Shown here piece after piece: positions 26,747 through 35,532 of a stretch of 64,000 bases of DNA (the first letter of the stretch is position 1; every line of letters starts with the position of its first letter). The DNA lies in the NCBI RefSeq assembly GCF_001424405.1, contig NZ_LMPS01000005.1, positions 186,001-250,000 on the forward strand, written 5' to 3'. The notes beneath the pieces are model-generated. The model saw only the letters and a list, made by a program, of their open reading frames with translations. It was not told the DNA's origin and did not search any database. The translations under genes and the position numbers were made by a program. The DNA is from Dyadobacter sp. Leaf189 (GTDB lineage Bacteria > Bacteroidota > Bacteroidia > Cytophagales > Spirosomataceae).

Positions 26747-26886
26747 TTTTTTCAACCACCACACTGAACTTCCATGATGTACGGACGCGCTGGGCAGGCT
26801 GCGGGTGACGAAACCTGCTGGCTGTACAGTGACAAATCCGCACGGACCGGCAAGTTCAGCTGCCTAAACGAACATCTGACAGTTAC

Positions 26887-27855
26887 ATGAAAGCATTGAA
26901 AATTACAGGTAAGATCCTCGCCGGACTGGTGATAGTTGTTGTCGCCGCTATGATTTACGTTAAAGCCGCATTACCTGATACCGGTCCCGCTCCTGACTTG
27001 AAAGTAGAACTGACACCAGCTCGCATTGAAAGGGGCAAGTACCTCGCCAACCATGTAACTGTTTGTATGGATTGCCACAGTACCCGCGACTGGTCGCGGT
27101 ACGCAGGGCCGCTATCGGGCGGTCTCGGTGGGGGCGGAGAAGCTTTTACGCAGGAAATGGGATTCCCGGGTAAGTTTTTTGCACCTAATATCACACCCTA
27201 CACACTGGCCAGCTGGACGGACGGAGAAATCTTCCGTGCCGTTACCACTGGTGTGAACAAGGATGGAAAGGCGCTGTTTCCTGTAATGGGTTACCACCGG
27301 TTCGGACAGCTGGACCAGGAGGATATCTATTCGGTGATCGCCTACATCCGCGGACTGGCGCCGATCAAGAATGATGTGCCGGAATCCGAGCCCGATTTTC
27401 CGGTTAATTTTTTGATTAACACCATGCCCCAGAAAGCTGCATTTACGAAGCGGCCCGCCGAAACCGACCAGGTTGCCTACGGCAAATACCTCATTACCGC
27501 AACAGGATGCGTGGATTGCCACAGCAAAACTGAAAAAGGAAGTGTAGTGCCGGGCACAGAGTTCGGTGGCGGAATGGAGTTTAGCAGTCCGAATGGCGTA
27601 GTACGCTCGCCGAACATCACCATGCACAAGGAAACCGGCATTGGTAACTGGACCAGAGAAGCTTTCGTTGCGCGCTTCAAAGCATTTGCAGACAGCAATT
27701 ATGTTGCCCCCAAAGTTGCACCCGGTGACCTGAACTCACCTATGCCGTGGACAATGTACGGCGGCATGAAGGAGCAGGACCTGAGTGCAATCTTCGCCTA
27801 TCTGAATACCGTCAAACCGATCGAACACCAGGTTGTCCGAATGGAGAAAAGGTAA
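26887..27855 (+). CDS. Diheme cytochrome c, membrane-anchored
   Basis: A 322-residue protein with an N-terminal membrane helix (about 6-28) and two class I cytochrome c domains, with heme motifs CMDCH (60-64) and CVDCH (207-211). Downstream methionines such as those in PVMGY (about 131-135) and PMPWTMYGG (about 280-290) may be axial ligands. Such proteins act in the periplasm as electron carriers, often for dehydrogenases of alcohols or sugars. No dehydrogenase is adjacent; the PQQ dehydrogenase of this window has its own cytochrome domain. It is divergent from the sensor kinase and stands alone before the next SusCD locus. Confidence 0.9.
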   Translation: MKALKITGKILAGLVIVVVAAMIYVKAALPDTGPAPDLKVELTPARIERGKYLANHVTVCMDCHSTRDWSRYAGPLSGGLGGGGEAFTQEMGFPGKFFAPNITPYTLASWTDGEIFRAVTTGVNKDGKALFPVMGYHRFGQLDQEDIYSVIAYIRGLAPIKNDVPESEPDFPVNFLINTMPQKAAFTKRPAETDQVAYGKYLITATGCVDCHSKTEKGSVVPGTEFGGGMEFSSPNGVVRSPNITMHKETGIGNWTREAFVARFKAFADSNYVAPKVAPGDLNSPMPWTMYGGMKEQDLSAIFAYLNTVKPIEHQVVRMEKR

Positions 27856-27940
27856 GCTCCTCAGCAGTTAACCAGCTGCTTCAACAACACAAATCATCAC
27901 TGATCTCTCAGAAACGCAGAAAATTTCAGATAAGAATTTA

Positions 27941-27963
27941 TAATCTACAAACTTGGTAGATTA
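27941..27963. promoter_or_regulatory. Inverted repeat covering the -33 element of the SusC promoter
   Basis: TAATCTAC (27941-27948) and GTAGATTA (27956-27963) form a perfect 8-bp inverted repeat with a 7-base centre that contains the TTG of the -33 element. A protein bound here would block or reposition RNA polymerase. No ECF/FecR or HTCS regulator gene is adjacent, so the regulator is unknown. Confidence 0.55.
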
Positions 27964-27982
27964 AATAGTTTAAGTAAATTCG
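27953..27982 (+). promoter_or_regulatory. Near-consensus promoter TTG-N19-TAAATTCG
   Basis: -33 TTG at 27953-27955, a 19-base spacer and -7 TAAATTCG at 27975-27982 (one mismatch to TAnnTTTG), 33 bases before the ATG of susC. It should drive the susC-susD-sulfatase-sulfatase operon. Confidence 0.6.
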
Positions 27983-28015
27983 CGCTCCGATTTACATAAA
28001 CTATATCCAATTCTT

Positions 28016-31000
28016 ATGTCTCAACATTTGCGTGTTTCTCCTTTCAGCATGTTGACCCTGGGCTTGCTGCTGCTGGCTTTTCCGGGATTTACACAAAGCC
28101 TGGTCAAAGGAAAGGTTACATCTTCCACTGACCAGTCGGCATTGCCCGGGATCAATATTCTGATCAAAGGTTCTACTACGGGTACTTCCACCAATGCGGA
28201 TGGTACTTTCGAAATCCAGGCCGGTGAAGAGGCGGTACTGGTAATCTCCGGCATTGGTTACCTGACGCAGGAAGTGCCTGTGCGCCGCCGTTCTCAGGTC
28301 AATGTGCAGCTGAGCGATGATACGCGCCAGCTCAATGAGCTGGTGGTGGTCGGCTACGGCACTCAGAAAAAGCGTGACCTGACAGGCTCCGTCAGCTCGC
28401 TGGATAGCAGGGATTTCAACAAAGGGGTACAAACCTCTGTCGACCAGCTGATTGCCGGGCGCTCGCCAGGGGTACAGGTTACCCAGTCCAGCTCTGAGCC
28501 GGGCGGCGGGGTAACGATCCGCATTCGTGGGGCCAACTCCATCAATGCCAATAATGAACCTTTGTATGTGATCGACGGCCTGCCGATTAATAACACTTCG
28601 GTGGTACCCAGCTCGACGGTGGTCACGGAACAGGCTCCGCGCAACCCGCTCAATGCATTGAACCCCAATGATATTGAATCCGTCGAAATCCTGAAAGACG
28701 CTTCTGCGACGGCGATCTACGGCTCACGTGGTGCGAACGGGGTTATTCTGATTACCACCAAAAAAGGGACCAAGGGAAAATTGAATGTGAATTACGCGCT
28801 GTCCGGCGGTATTTCAGAAGTGACGAAAAGGGTGCCGATGCTGAATGCAAAGCAGTATACGAGTCTGCTCAACGACCTGCGCGCCGACCAGAAACAGGCA
28901 CCGGAGTTCTCTGCCGAGCAGATCGCGCAAATAGGAGCGGGGACTTACTGGCAGGATGAGATTTTTCAAAAAGGGTCTGTTCAAAACCATCAGCTGAGCT
29001 TCTCGGGCGGGCAGGACAAATTCAATTACTATGCTTCGCTGAACTACCTTGACCAGAAAGGCGTGGTGATCAGCTCGGGGATCAAAAAGTATGTAGGTCG
29101 CGTCAACCTGAATTATTCTGATGAAAAGTTCAAGTTCGGACTCAGTCTGAATTCCAGCAATGTAAAGGATGATTTTGTACCAAATGGCGTGAGCGTCAAT
29201 GAGAGCGCGGGTGTGATCAACACGGCTATTTTCCAGGATCCCACGCTCCCGATCAGGAATGCAAATGGTACCTGGGCGCAGACACAGATCGTTAACCTCG
29301 AAAATCCCGTGGGACTGGCCAGCGAGGTAAGCGATTTTGCCACTACCAACCGCACATTCGCGAGTGTATTTGCAGAGTACTTCTTCCTGCCTTCGCTATC
29401 TGCCAAAATCAACTTCGGAACAGACCGCCAGGATTCGCGCCGCGACATTTTCACTTCCAGGCTTACCAAAAGGGCAGAAGGTACCAGGGGCGTTGCCAAT
29501 GTGCTCACGAGCAATTCTTACAATAACCTGATCGAAGTTACAGCGCGTTACAGTAAAGCTTTGGATAAAAACAACCAGCTTGAAATACTTGGCGGGTACA
29601 CTTTCCAGGAATTTGAAACAAGCTCACTTACGGCGGGGGCGCAAAACTTCCCCCTCGACGCGCTGGGTACGGATAACCTTGCTGCCGGTGCACAAAGCAC
29701 ATTTTCGCTTGGTTCGGGTCGCACTAAAAACCAGCTGCTTTCCTACCTCGGCCGCATTAACTATAATCTTTTTGACAAATACCTGCTTACCGCCTCCATT
29801 CGCGCCGACGGTTCGTCGAGGTTTGGGGATAATAACAAATACGGCGTTTTCCCTTCTGTTGCATTGGGCTGGCGCATTAAGGACGAGTTGTTTCTCAAAA
29901 ATGTCCGCTCAGTCACTGATCTGAAATTCCGCGCAAGCTATGGGGTAACCGGCAACCAGGATATCGGCAGCTACAAATCGCTGGTGCTGCTCGGCCCGCA
30001 GGGACAGGCGATTTTTGACGGCGCTCCCTATGTAGGTATCTCTACTACCCAGCTCCCCAACCCGGACCTGAAATGGGAAACCACCACGCAGCTCGATTTG
30101 GGCATCGATTTCGGGGTGCTGGATAACAGGCTCACAGGGAGTATTGACTATTTCCATAAGCAAACCAAAGATCTGCTGCTGCAACTTCCCGTGCCGCGTA
30201 CGACGGGTTTTACCACTACATTCAAAAATGTGGGCGGCCTGAAAAACTCGGGATTTGAGCTGGGGCTGAATTCGATCAACATTACTGCGCCATTTACCTG
30301 GCGGACTGCGGCCAATTTCTCGACCATAAAAAACGAGGTAACCGATCTGGGTGCATTGCCTTTTATTCTGGGCGGCTCGGCGGGCTTCACCAACGATTTT
30401 ACGATCATCCGCAAAGGCGATCCGCTCAATGCCTACTATGGTTACATTGTTGACGGTGTTTTCCAGACCGGCGAGGATATCGCTTCTTCGGCGCAGCCTT
30501 TGTCGCGGCCGGGTGAGTACAAGTACCGGGATGTAAATGGCGACGGGGCGATTAACTCGCAGGACCGGACGATCCTCGGTTCGCCATTTCCCAAATTCAC
30601 TTACGGGCTGAACAACGATTTTACTTACGGACCTTTCAACCTGTCGTTTTTCTTCCAGGGGGTGCAGGGCAGCAAGATGTTTAACCTGAACCGGACCGAG
30701 TCTGAAAACCCGATTTCTTTCCGCCGCAACCGGCTGCTTGAAACCTATACCGACCGCTGGACGCCAACCAATCCGACGAATAAAAACTCCTCTGCTGTCC
30801 CCGTCGCGGTGGCTTACACGAGTAATGTGAACAGCCGGGCGGTGGAAGATGCCTCTTACCTGCGCCTCAAAACATTGCAGCTCACCTACAACTTCCCGAC
30901 TGCCAAATGGAAATATGTGCGCAATGTGCAGATCTACATAACCGGCCAGAACCTGTTTACCATTACGAAATACACGGGCTACGATCCCGAAGTGAGTGCA

Positions 31001-31084
31001 TTCGGAACTTCCAATGTGCGTGCGGATTACAATGCATTTCCGCTTTCACGTACTTACACGGCCGGTTTGAGTATTAATCTTTGA
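28016..31084 (+). CDS. SusC/RagA TonB-dependent transporter
   Basis: A 1022-residue outer-membrane import channel. Signal peptide (about 1-27), carboxypeptidase-regulatory-like domain (about 28-105), SusC signature (LNELVVVGYGTQKKRDLTGS) and plug (about 115-235; the SusC-type VIDGLPIN and SVEILKDASATAIYGSRGANG split here), then the barrel ending TAGLSINL. No STN domain, so it is not controlled by a FecR-type anti-sigma; this differs from the SusC at 7291. It heads an operon with susD and two sulfatases, pointing to uptake of a sulfated substrate. Confidence 0.94.
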   Translation: MSQHLRVSPFSMLTLGLLLLAFPGFTQSLVKGKVTSSTDQSALPGINILIKGSTTGTSTNADGTFEIQAGEEAVLVISGIGYLTQEVPVRRRSQVNVQLSDDTRQLNELVVVGYGTQKKRDLTGSVSSLDSRDFNKGVQTSVDQLIAGRSPGVQVTQSSSEPGGGVTIRIRGANSINANNEPLYVIDGLPINNTSVVPSSTVVTEQAPRNPLNALNPNDIESVEILKDASATAIYGSRGANGVILITTKKGTKGKLNVNYALSGGISEVTKRVPMLNAKQYTSLLNDLRADQKQAPEFSAEQIAQIGAGTYWQDEIFQKGSVQNHQLSFSGGQDKFNYYASLNYLDQKGVVISSGIKKYVGRVNLNYSDEKFKFGLSLNSSNVKDDFVPNGVSVNESAGVINTAIFQDPTLPIRNANGTWAQTQIVNLENPVGLASEVSDFATTNRTFASVFAEYFFLPSLSAKINFGTDRQDSRRDIFTSRLTKRAEGTRGVANVLTSNSYNNLIEVTARYSKALDKNNQLEILGGYTFQEFETSSLTAGAQNFPLDALGTDNLAAGAQSTFSLGSGRTKNQLLSYLGRINYNLFDKYLLTASIRADGSSRFGDNNKYGVFPSVALGWRIKDELFLKNVRSVTDLKFRASYGVTGNQDIGSYKSLVLLGPQGQAIFDGAPYVGISTTQLPNPDLKWETTTQLDLGIDFGVLDNRLTGSIDYFHKQTKDLLLQLPVPRTTGFTTTFKNVGGLKNSGFELGLNSINITAPFTWRTAANFSTIKNEVTDLGALPFILGGSAGFTNDFTIIRKGDPLNAYYGYIVDGVFQTGEDIASSAQPLSRPGEYKYRDVNGDGAINSQDRTILGSPFPKFTYGLNNDFTYGPFNLSFFFQGVQGSKMFNLNRTESENPISFRRNRLLETYTDRWTPTNPTNKNSSAVPVAVAYTSNVNSRAVEDASYLRLKTLQLTYNFPTAKWKYVRNVQIYITGQNLFTITKYTGYDPEVSAFGTSNVRADYNAFPLSRTYTAGLSINL

Positions 31085-31095
31085 TATTGATAAAA

Positions 31096-32526
31096 ATGAA
31101 AAAGCTGCTATATATCTTTTTATTGCTCAGTGTTTTAGGCTGCGACAAGCCGCTGGAAGAAGAGGTTTTTTCTTCATTCGGTCCTAATAATTTTTTCAAA
31201 ACGGCTGACGATGCCGAGGCGCTGCTGAATGCGGCTTATGCGCTGGAACAAAAGCAGGGTACCGACGGATTCCGGAACATTTTTGTGATGGCCGAAGTCA
31301 CTACCGACCTGCTCATTATCCGGGAGGGCGGGTTGCGCGGGCTGGCGCAGCCGCTGGAAGATTTTACCTGGAATGCCTCCCACGAATTTTTCGATGTAGC
31401 GTGGACGCGGTACTACAGTGGCATTTACCGCGCCAATCTCGTGATCGACAATGTGCCTGCAATAGAACTGGACGAGGAAAGGAAAAAGCAGATCGTGGCC
31501 GAAGCCAGGTTCCTGCGCGCCAGCGGATACATCTATCTGTATGATCTTTTCGGGCCAACGCCGCTCATTACCAGTAGTATCAGCAGCAGTGAAGACCGGC
31601 CGGCGCGTGCTACCAAAGAAGAGTTCGTCAGGTTTGTGACGGACGAGCTGAATGCAGTAAGTGAGATCCTTCCTGTAAAAGCCAAAAATTATGGCAGGGC
31701 GACCAAAGGCGCTGCGCTCGCATTTCTTGCCAAATTTTATCTTAATAATAAAGAATGGGCAAAAGCCAGCGAAACAGCCCAGAAAGTAATTGATCTGAAC
31801 ACTTACAGTTTGTTTAACAGTGCTAACCGCGCCGATTTGTTCAAACTGGCCAATGAGGTGAACAGTGAGTTCATTTACGTGCGGCCGCACATTGCGCAGC
31901 CGGGCCTGGGTACCAACTATCTGGCACACGCCGCGCCGCCCAGCTACAAATTCAAGGGTAACCCCAAGGCCAACTACGCGACGCAACTGAAAACGCTGTC
32001 TGCATTTTACGATTCGTTCGATCCCAAAGACCAGCGCAGGCAGGTGTTCCTGACGGAGTACGATGACCTGAGCGGCAAGCACATTGTGTTGGGACAAGAT
32101 GACAAAAGGAGCTTCAAGTTTGAAGAAGACCTGAATGCAACCGCCGCCGATTTGGGAAACGATTTTCCGGTAGTACGTTACGCAGATATCCTTTTAACTA
32201 AGGCGGAGGCATTGAATGAGCTGAATGGTCCGACAGCGGAGGCACTTGGCCTTCTCAATCAGGTTCATGTAAAAGCTGGTCTGGCTGCTTTGACACTGGC
32301 TCAGCTTCCGACGAAAGAAGCTTTCCGTGCGCAGATCCTGAAAGAAAGAGGGTGGGAGTTCTTTTCCGAAGAGCTGCGCCGCCAGGATCTGATCCGCCAC
32401 GGCAAGTTTATCGAATGGGCAAAGGCGCGGGGCAAGGTTGCATTTGATCACCAGGTACTTTTCCCGCTGCCGCAAAGCGAGATCGACCGTAATCCAAACC
32501 TCAAACAGAATGAAGGTTACAAATAA
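31096..32526 (+). CDS. SusD/RagB-type lipoprotein
   Basis: A 476-residue surface lipoprotein partner of the SusC just upstream (11-base gap). Lipobox LSVLGC (Cys16), then SusD features: FFKTADDAEALLNAAYALE, the helix EARFLRASGYIYLYDLFGP, GRATKGAALAFLAKFYLNN and the C-terminal LFPLPQSEIDRNPNLKQN typical of RagB proteins. The ATG at 31096 is preferred over the TTG at 31081 because the signal peptide begins there. The downstream sulfatase starts inside its last 17 bases. Confidence 0.93.
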   Translation: MKKLLYIFLLLSVLGCDKPLEEEVFSSFGPNNFFKTADDAEALLNAAYALEQKQGTDGFRNIFVMAEVTTDLLIIREGGLRGLAQPLEDFTWNASHEFFDVAWTRYYSGIYRANLVIDNVPAIELDEERKKQIVAEARFLRASGYIYLYDLFGPTPLITSSISSSEDRPARATKEEFVRFVTDELNAVSEILPVKAKNYGRATKGAALAFLAKFYLNNKEWAKASETAQKVIDLNTYSLFNSANRADLFKLANEVNSEFIYVRPHIAQPGLGTNYLAHAAPPSYKFKGNPKANYATQLKTLSAFYDSFDPKDQRRQVFLTEYDDLSGKHIVLGQDDKRSFKFEEDLNATAADLGNDFPVVRYADILLTKAEALNELNGPTAEALGLLNQVHVKAGLAALTLAQLPTKEAFRAQILKERGWEFFSEELRRQDLIRHGKFIEWAKARGKVAFDHQVLFPLPQSEIDRNPNLKQNEGYK

Positions 32527-34069
32527 GTTATTGAATTGCATTGCAATGGTTTTGGTACTGACAGCTTTGTCGGTACCGAAACCAGTATCGACTCAAACTG
32601 CGAAGCCGAACATTGTGGTATTCCTGGTGGACGATATGGGCTGGCAGGATACTTCTGTGCCGTTTTGGGAGAAGGTAACAGACTTTAACAAACGTTACCA
32701 CACACCCAATATGGAGCGGCTGGCGCAGGAGGGAATGAAGTTTACCAATGCGTATGCAATGCCCGTTTGTACCCCCACGCGCGTGAGTCTGATCACGGGA
32801 GTGAATGCGGCGCATCACCGCGTTACACACTGGACCTCGCCCAACCAGAACACCAATACTGATTTTGCAGACACGACAATGCAGTTCGTCGACTGGAACA
32901 TCAATGGTTTCAGTCCCGAAGCCAATGTGCCGCATACTTTTCACGGAACACCTCTTCCTGCGGTTTTGCGCGACAATGGGTATTATACGATTCACAGCGG
33001 AAAAGCGCATTTCGGCTCGAAGGGTACGCCGGGCGCAGACCCTGTTAATCTGGGTTTTCAGGTCAATATTGCGGGGAGCGAGATCGGGCACCCAGCGAGT
33101 TATTTAGGCGAGAACAATTATGACAAACCAAACAATGGAAAGCCCAACCGCAATGCGGTACCCGGCCTGGAAGCTTACCACGGTACCGGCACTTTTCTGA
33201 GTGACGCAATTACAATGGAAGCTATAAAGGCGCTGGAAAAGCCTGTTTCGGAGAAGAAGCCGTTCTTTCTTTACCTCGCACATTATGCGGTACACACGCC
33301 GCTGGATGCTGATAAACGCTATGTCGACAAGTACTTGAAATTGGGTTTGGACAGTCTGGAAGCGAAGTACGCCGGGTTGATCGAGGGAATGGACAAGAGC
33401 CTGGGGGATTTGCTGAAATACCTGGACGATCAAAAGCTGGCTGATAACACAGTGATCCTGTTTATGTCCGACAATGGCGGGCTGAGCACCAAGCCGCAGC
33501 GCGGAGGCAAAGCGTGGACGCACAACCTGCCGCTCAAAGCGGGAAAAGGTTCTGTGTATGAAGGGGGGATACGCGAGCCAATGCTGGTGCGCTGGCCGGG
33601 TGTGGTGAAGCCGCAGACTACCGCGGCGCAGTATGTGATTGTGGAAGATTTCTTTCCCACCATACTGGAAATAGCCGGTGTAAAAAGTCCTGAACTGTTC
33701 CAGCAGGTTGACGGAAAGTCCTTTTTGCCGATCTTTAAAAATCCTGCATTCAAGGACGATCAGCGCGCGCTGGTGTGGCATCATCCCAACCGCTGGATTG
33801 CGCAGGAGGGGCCCAACATTCATTTTGCAAGCGCATTGCGCAAAGGCGACTGGAAACTCATTTACGACTACCGGAACCAGAAGCTGGAACTCTACAATCT
33901 CAAAAACGACATAGGCGAGCAAAAAGACCTGGCAGCTTCCAATCCTGCGAAAACAAGGGAGCTAGCCGCATTGCTGACCGCGCAGCTCAAAAAATGGAAC
34001 GCACAATTACCTGTTTTCAAGAAAACCGGCATGCCAGCTGCGTGGCCTGACCAGCTCGCTACGCGCTGA
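32510..34069 (+). CDS. Sulfatase (formylglycine-dependent, type I)
   Basis: A 519-residue exported sulfatase. Signal peptide (about 1-29), metal-binding D41/D42 (LVDDMGW), and the formylglycine motif with Cys87 (CTPTR, 87-91, followed by VSLITG). The cysteine must be converted to formylglycine by a maturase not seen in this window. Further family features: SGKAHFGSKG, MSDNGGLSTKPQRGGKAWTH in part, and GGIREPMLVRWPG. The ATG at 32510 lies in a frame that overlaps susD by 17 bases, indicating tight coupling. It removes sulfate from an unknown glycan or small ester in the periplasm or at the surface. Confidence 0.92.
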   Translation: MKVTNKLLNCIAMVLVLTALSVPKPVSTQTAKPNIVVFLVDDMGWQDTSVPFWEKVTDFNKRYHTPNMERLAQEGMKFTNAYAMPVCTPTRVSLITGVNAAHHRVTHWTSPNQNTNTDFADTTMQFVDWNINGFSPEANVPHTFHGTPLPAVLRDNGYYTIHSGKAHFGSKGTPGADPVNLGFQVNIAGSEIGHPASYLGENNYDKPNNGKPNRNAVPGLEAYHGTGTFLSDAITMEAIKALEKPVSEKKPFFLYLAHYAVHTPLDADKRYVDKYLKLGLDSLEAKYAGLIEGMDKSLGDLLKYLDDQKLADNTVILFMSDNGGLSTKPQRGGKAWTHNLPLKAGKGSVYEGGIREPMLVRWPGVVKPQTTAAQYVIVEDFFPTILEIAGVKSPELFQQVDGKSFLPIFKNPAFKDDQRALVWHHPNRWIAQEGPNIHFASALRKGDWKLIYDYRNQKLELYNLKNDIGEQKDLAASNPAKTRELAALLTAQLKKWNAQLPVFKKTGMPAAWPDQLATR

Positions 34070-34095
34070 ATGCTTATCAGACAAAACATATCATC

Positions 34096-35502
34096 ATGAA
34101 AAGATATCCCATATACTCACTCCTGATTACCCTGGTTTTGAGTTCAGCGGCCGCATTTGCCCAGAAATCGAAACAGCCGAATTTCATTATCATCCTAGCC
34201 GACGATCTGGGTTATGGTGACCTGGGCGTGTACGGTCACCCGACGATCCGTACACCGAACCTGGACAAAATGGCACTGGAAGGTACGCGGTTCACGCAGT
34301 TTTATGTAGCGGCCAATGTCTGCTCACCCAGCAGGGCTGCATTGCTTACGGGCCGGCTGCCTGTCCGAAACGGCGTGTTCGGGACGAGTGCGGCCAACAA
34401 GGTTTTTTTTACCAATTCCACCAGCGGCTTACCCCTGCACGAGACAACGCTGGCCAAAACATTGAAAGGGAAAGGTTACCAGACTGCAATCGTTGGAAAA
34501 TGGCATTTGGGCTCGCTGCCTGAGTTTTTGCCGACCAACTATGGCTTTGATTCGTACTTCGGCATTCCGTATTCCAATGATATGGGCAAAGAGTCTTTCC
34601 GTACCGATGCGAATGGAAAACCGATTGTTGCTGACAATCCTGCATTGCCTTTGTACCGCGACACCAAAGTAGTGGAAACCGAGCCAAACCAGGACCTGCT
34701 GACAAAAAGGTTTACCAGCGAAGTGACCAATTTAATTACCAAAAACCGCAGCAAACCCTTTTTCATCTATTACGCCAGTCCGTTCCCTCACGTTCCGCTG
34801 CACGCTTCGCCTGATTTTGCAGGAAAGAGCAAGCGCGGGCCTTATGGCGATGTGGTAGAAGAACTGGATTGGAGCGTCGGGCAGATTTTGAACAAACTGA
34901 AAGAACTCAAACTGGACCAGAATACATTCGTCGTCTTCCTCAGCGACAATGGTCCCTGGCTGATGAAAAGTCTGATCGATGAAAACGGCGGCTCATCGGG
35001 GCTGCTTTATGAAGCGAAAGGGTCTACCTACGAGGGCGGAATGCGCGTGCCCGCCATTGCCTGGATGCCAGGAACTGTAAAAAGCCAGGTTTCGTCTACC
35101 GTAACCACTTCAATGGACCTCTATCCGACGATATTGAAGTGGGCCGGCGCAGAGGCACCTGCAAATACGCAGCTCGATGGCGGTAACATCGCCGATATCC
35201 TGACAGGCAAGTCCGGGAAAGGTGCAGAAATCGTTTATTACTATGAGAATAACGATCTGTACGCCATCAGGAAAGGACCTTATAAGCTGCATTTTAAGAC
35301 AAATGCGTCTTACTCTCAAAAGCCCGCAGCAGTGCACAATCCGCCTCTTTTGTACAACCTGGAACACGATCCATCCGAAAAATTCGAGATCGGCAGTAAG
35401 TACCCGCAAGTGATTGAAGAACTGTCTGCGGCAGCGAAACAACATCTTGCTACAGTGGTACCGGTAGATGCGGAGCTGGACAAACGGGCCGCTAAAAAGT
35501 AA
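34096..35502 (+). CDS. Sulfatase (arylsulfatase A-like, type I)
   Basis: A 468-residue exported sulfatase, the second of the operon. Signal peptide (about 1-22), D36/D37 (LADDLGYGDLGVYG), formylglycine motif with Cys76 (CSPSR, 76-80, then AALLTG), GKWHLG and FLSDNGPW metal-binding segment. It is only distantly similar to the sulfatase before it, so the two probably act on different sulfate positions of one substrate. It starts 26 bases after the first sulfatase and is followed by a convergent permease gene 30 bases on. Confidence 0.92.
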   Translation: MKRYPIYSLLITLVLSSAAAFAQKSKQPNFIIILADDLGYGDLGVYGHPTIRTPNLDKMALEGTRFTQFYVAANVCSPSRAALLTGRLPVRNGVFGTSAANKVFFTNSTSGLPLHETTLAKTLKGKGYQTAIVGKWHLGSLPEFLPTNYGFDSYFGIPYSNDMGKESFRTDANGKPIVADNPALPLYRDTKVVETEPNQDLLTKRFTSEVTNLITKNRSKPFFIYYASPFPHVPLHASPDFAGKSKRGPYGDVVEELDWSVGQILNKLKELKLDQNTFVVFLSDNGPWLMKSLIDENGGSSGLLYEAKGSTYEGGMRVPAIAWMPGTVKSQVSSTVTTSMDLYPTILKWAGAEAPANTQLDGGNIADILTGKSGKGAEIVYYYENNDLYAIRKGPYKLHFKTNASYSQKPAAVHNPPLLYNLEHDPSEKFEIGSKYPQVIEELSAAAKQHLATVVPVDAELDKRAAKK

Positions 35503-35532
35503 CCTCAGCTGATTGCAGGCGCCAGTCTGGAG

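Larger units (their letters stand above)
26514..26886. other. Divergent control region between the sensor kinase and cytochrome c genes
   Basis: About 370 bases without a gene. It holds the palindrome at 26592-26609 on the kinase side and a 13-base tandem repeat with 21-base period at 26713-26746. No clear promoter pair was recognised for the cytochrome gene. Confidence 0.6.

Noticed and set aside
31174-32097. 307-codon minus-strand open frame opposite susD
   Set aside because: A shadow of the susD coding sequence; no start context, no recognised domain.
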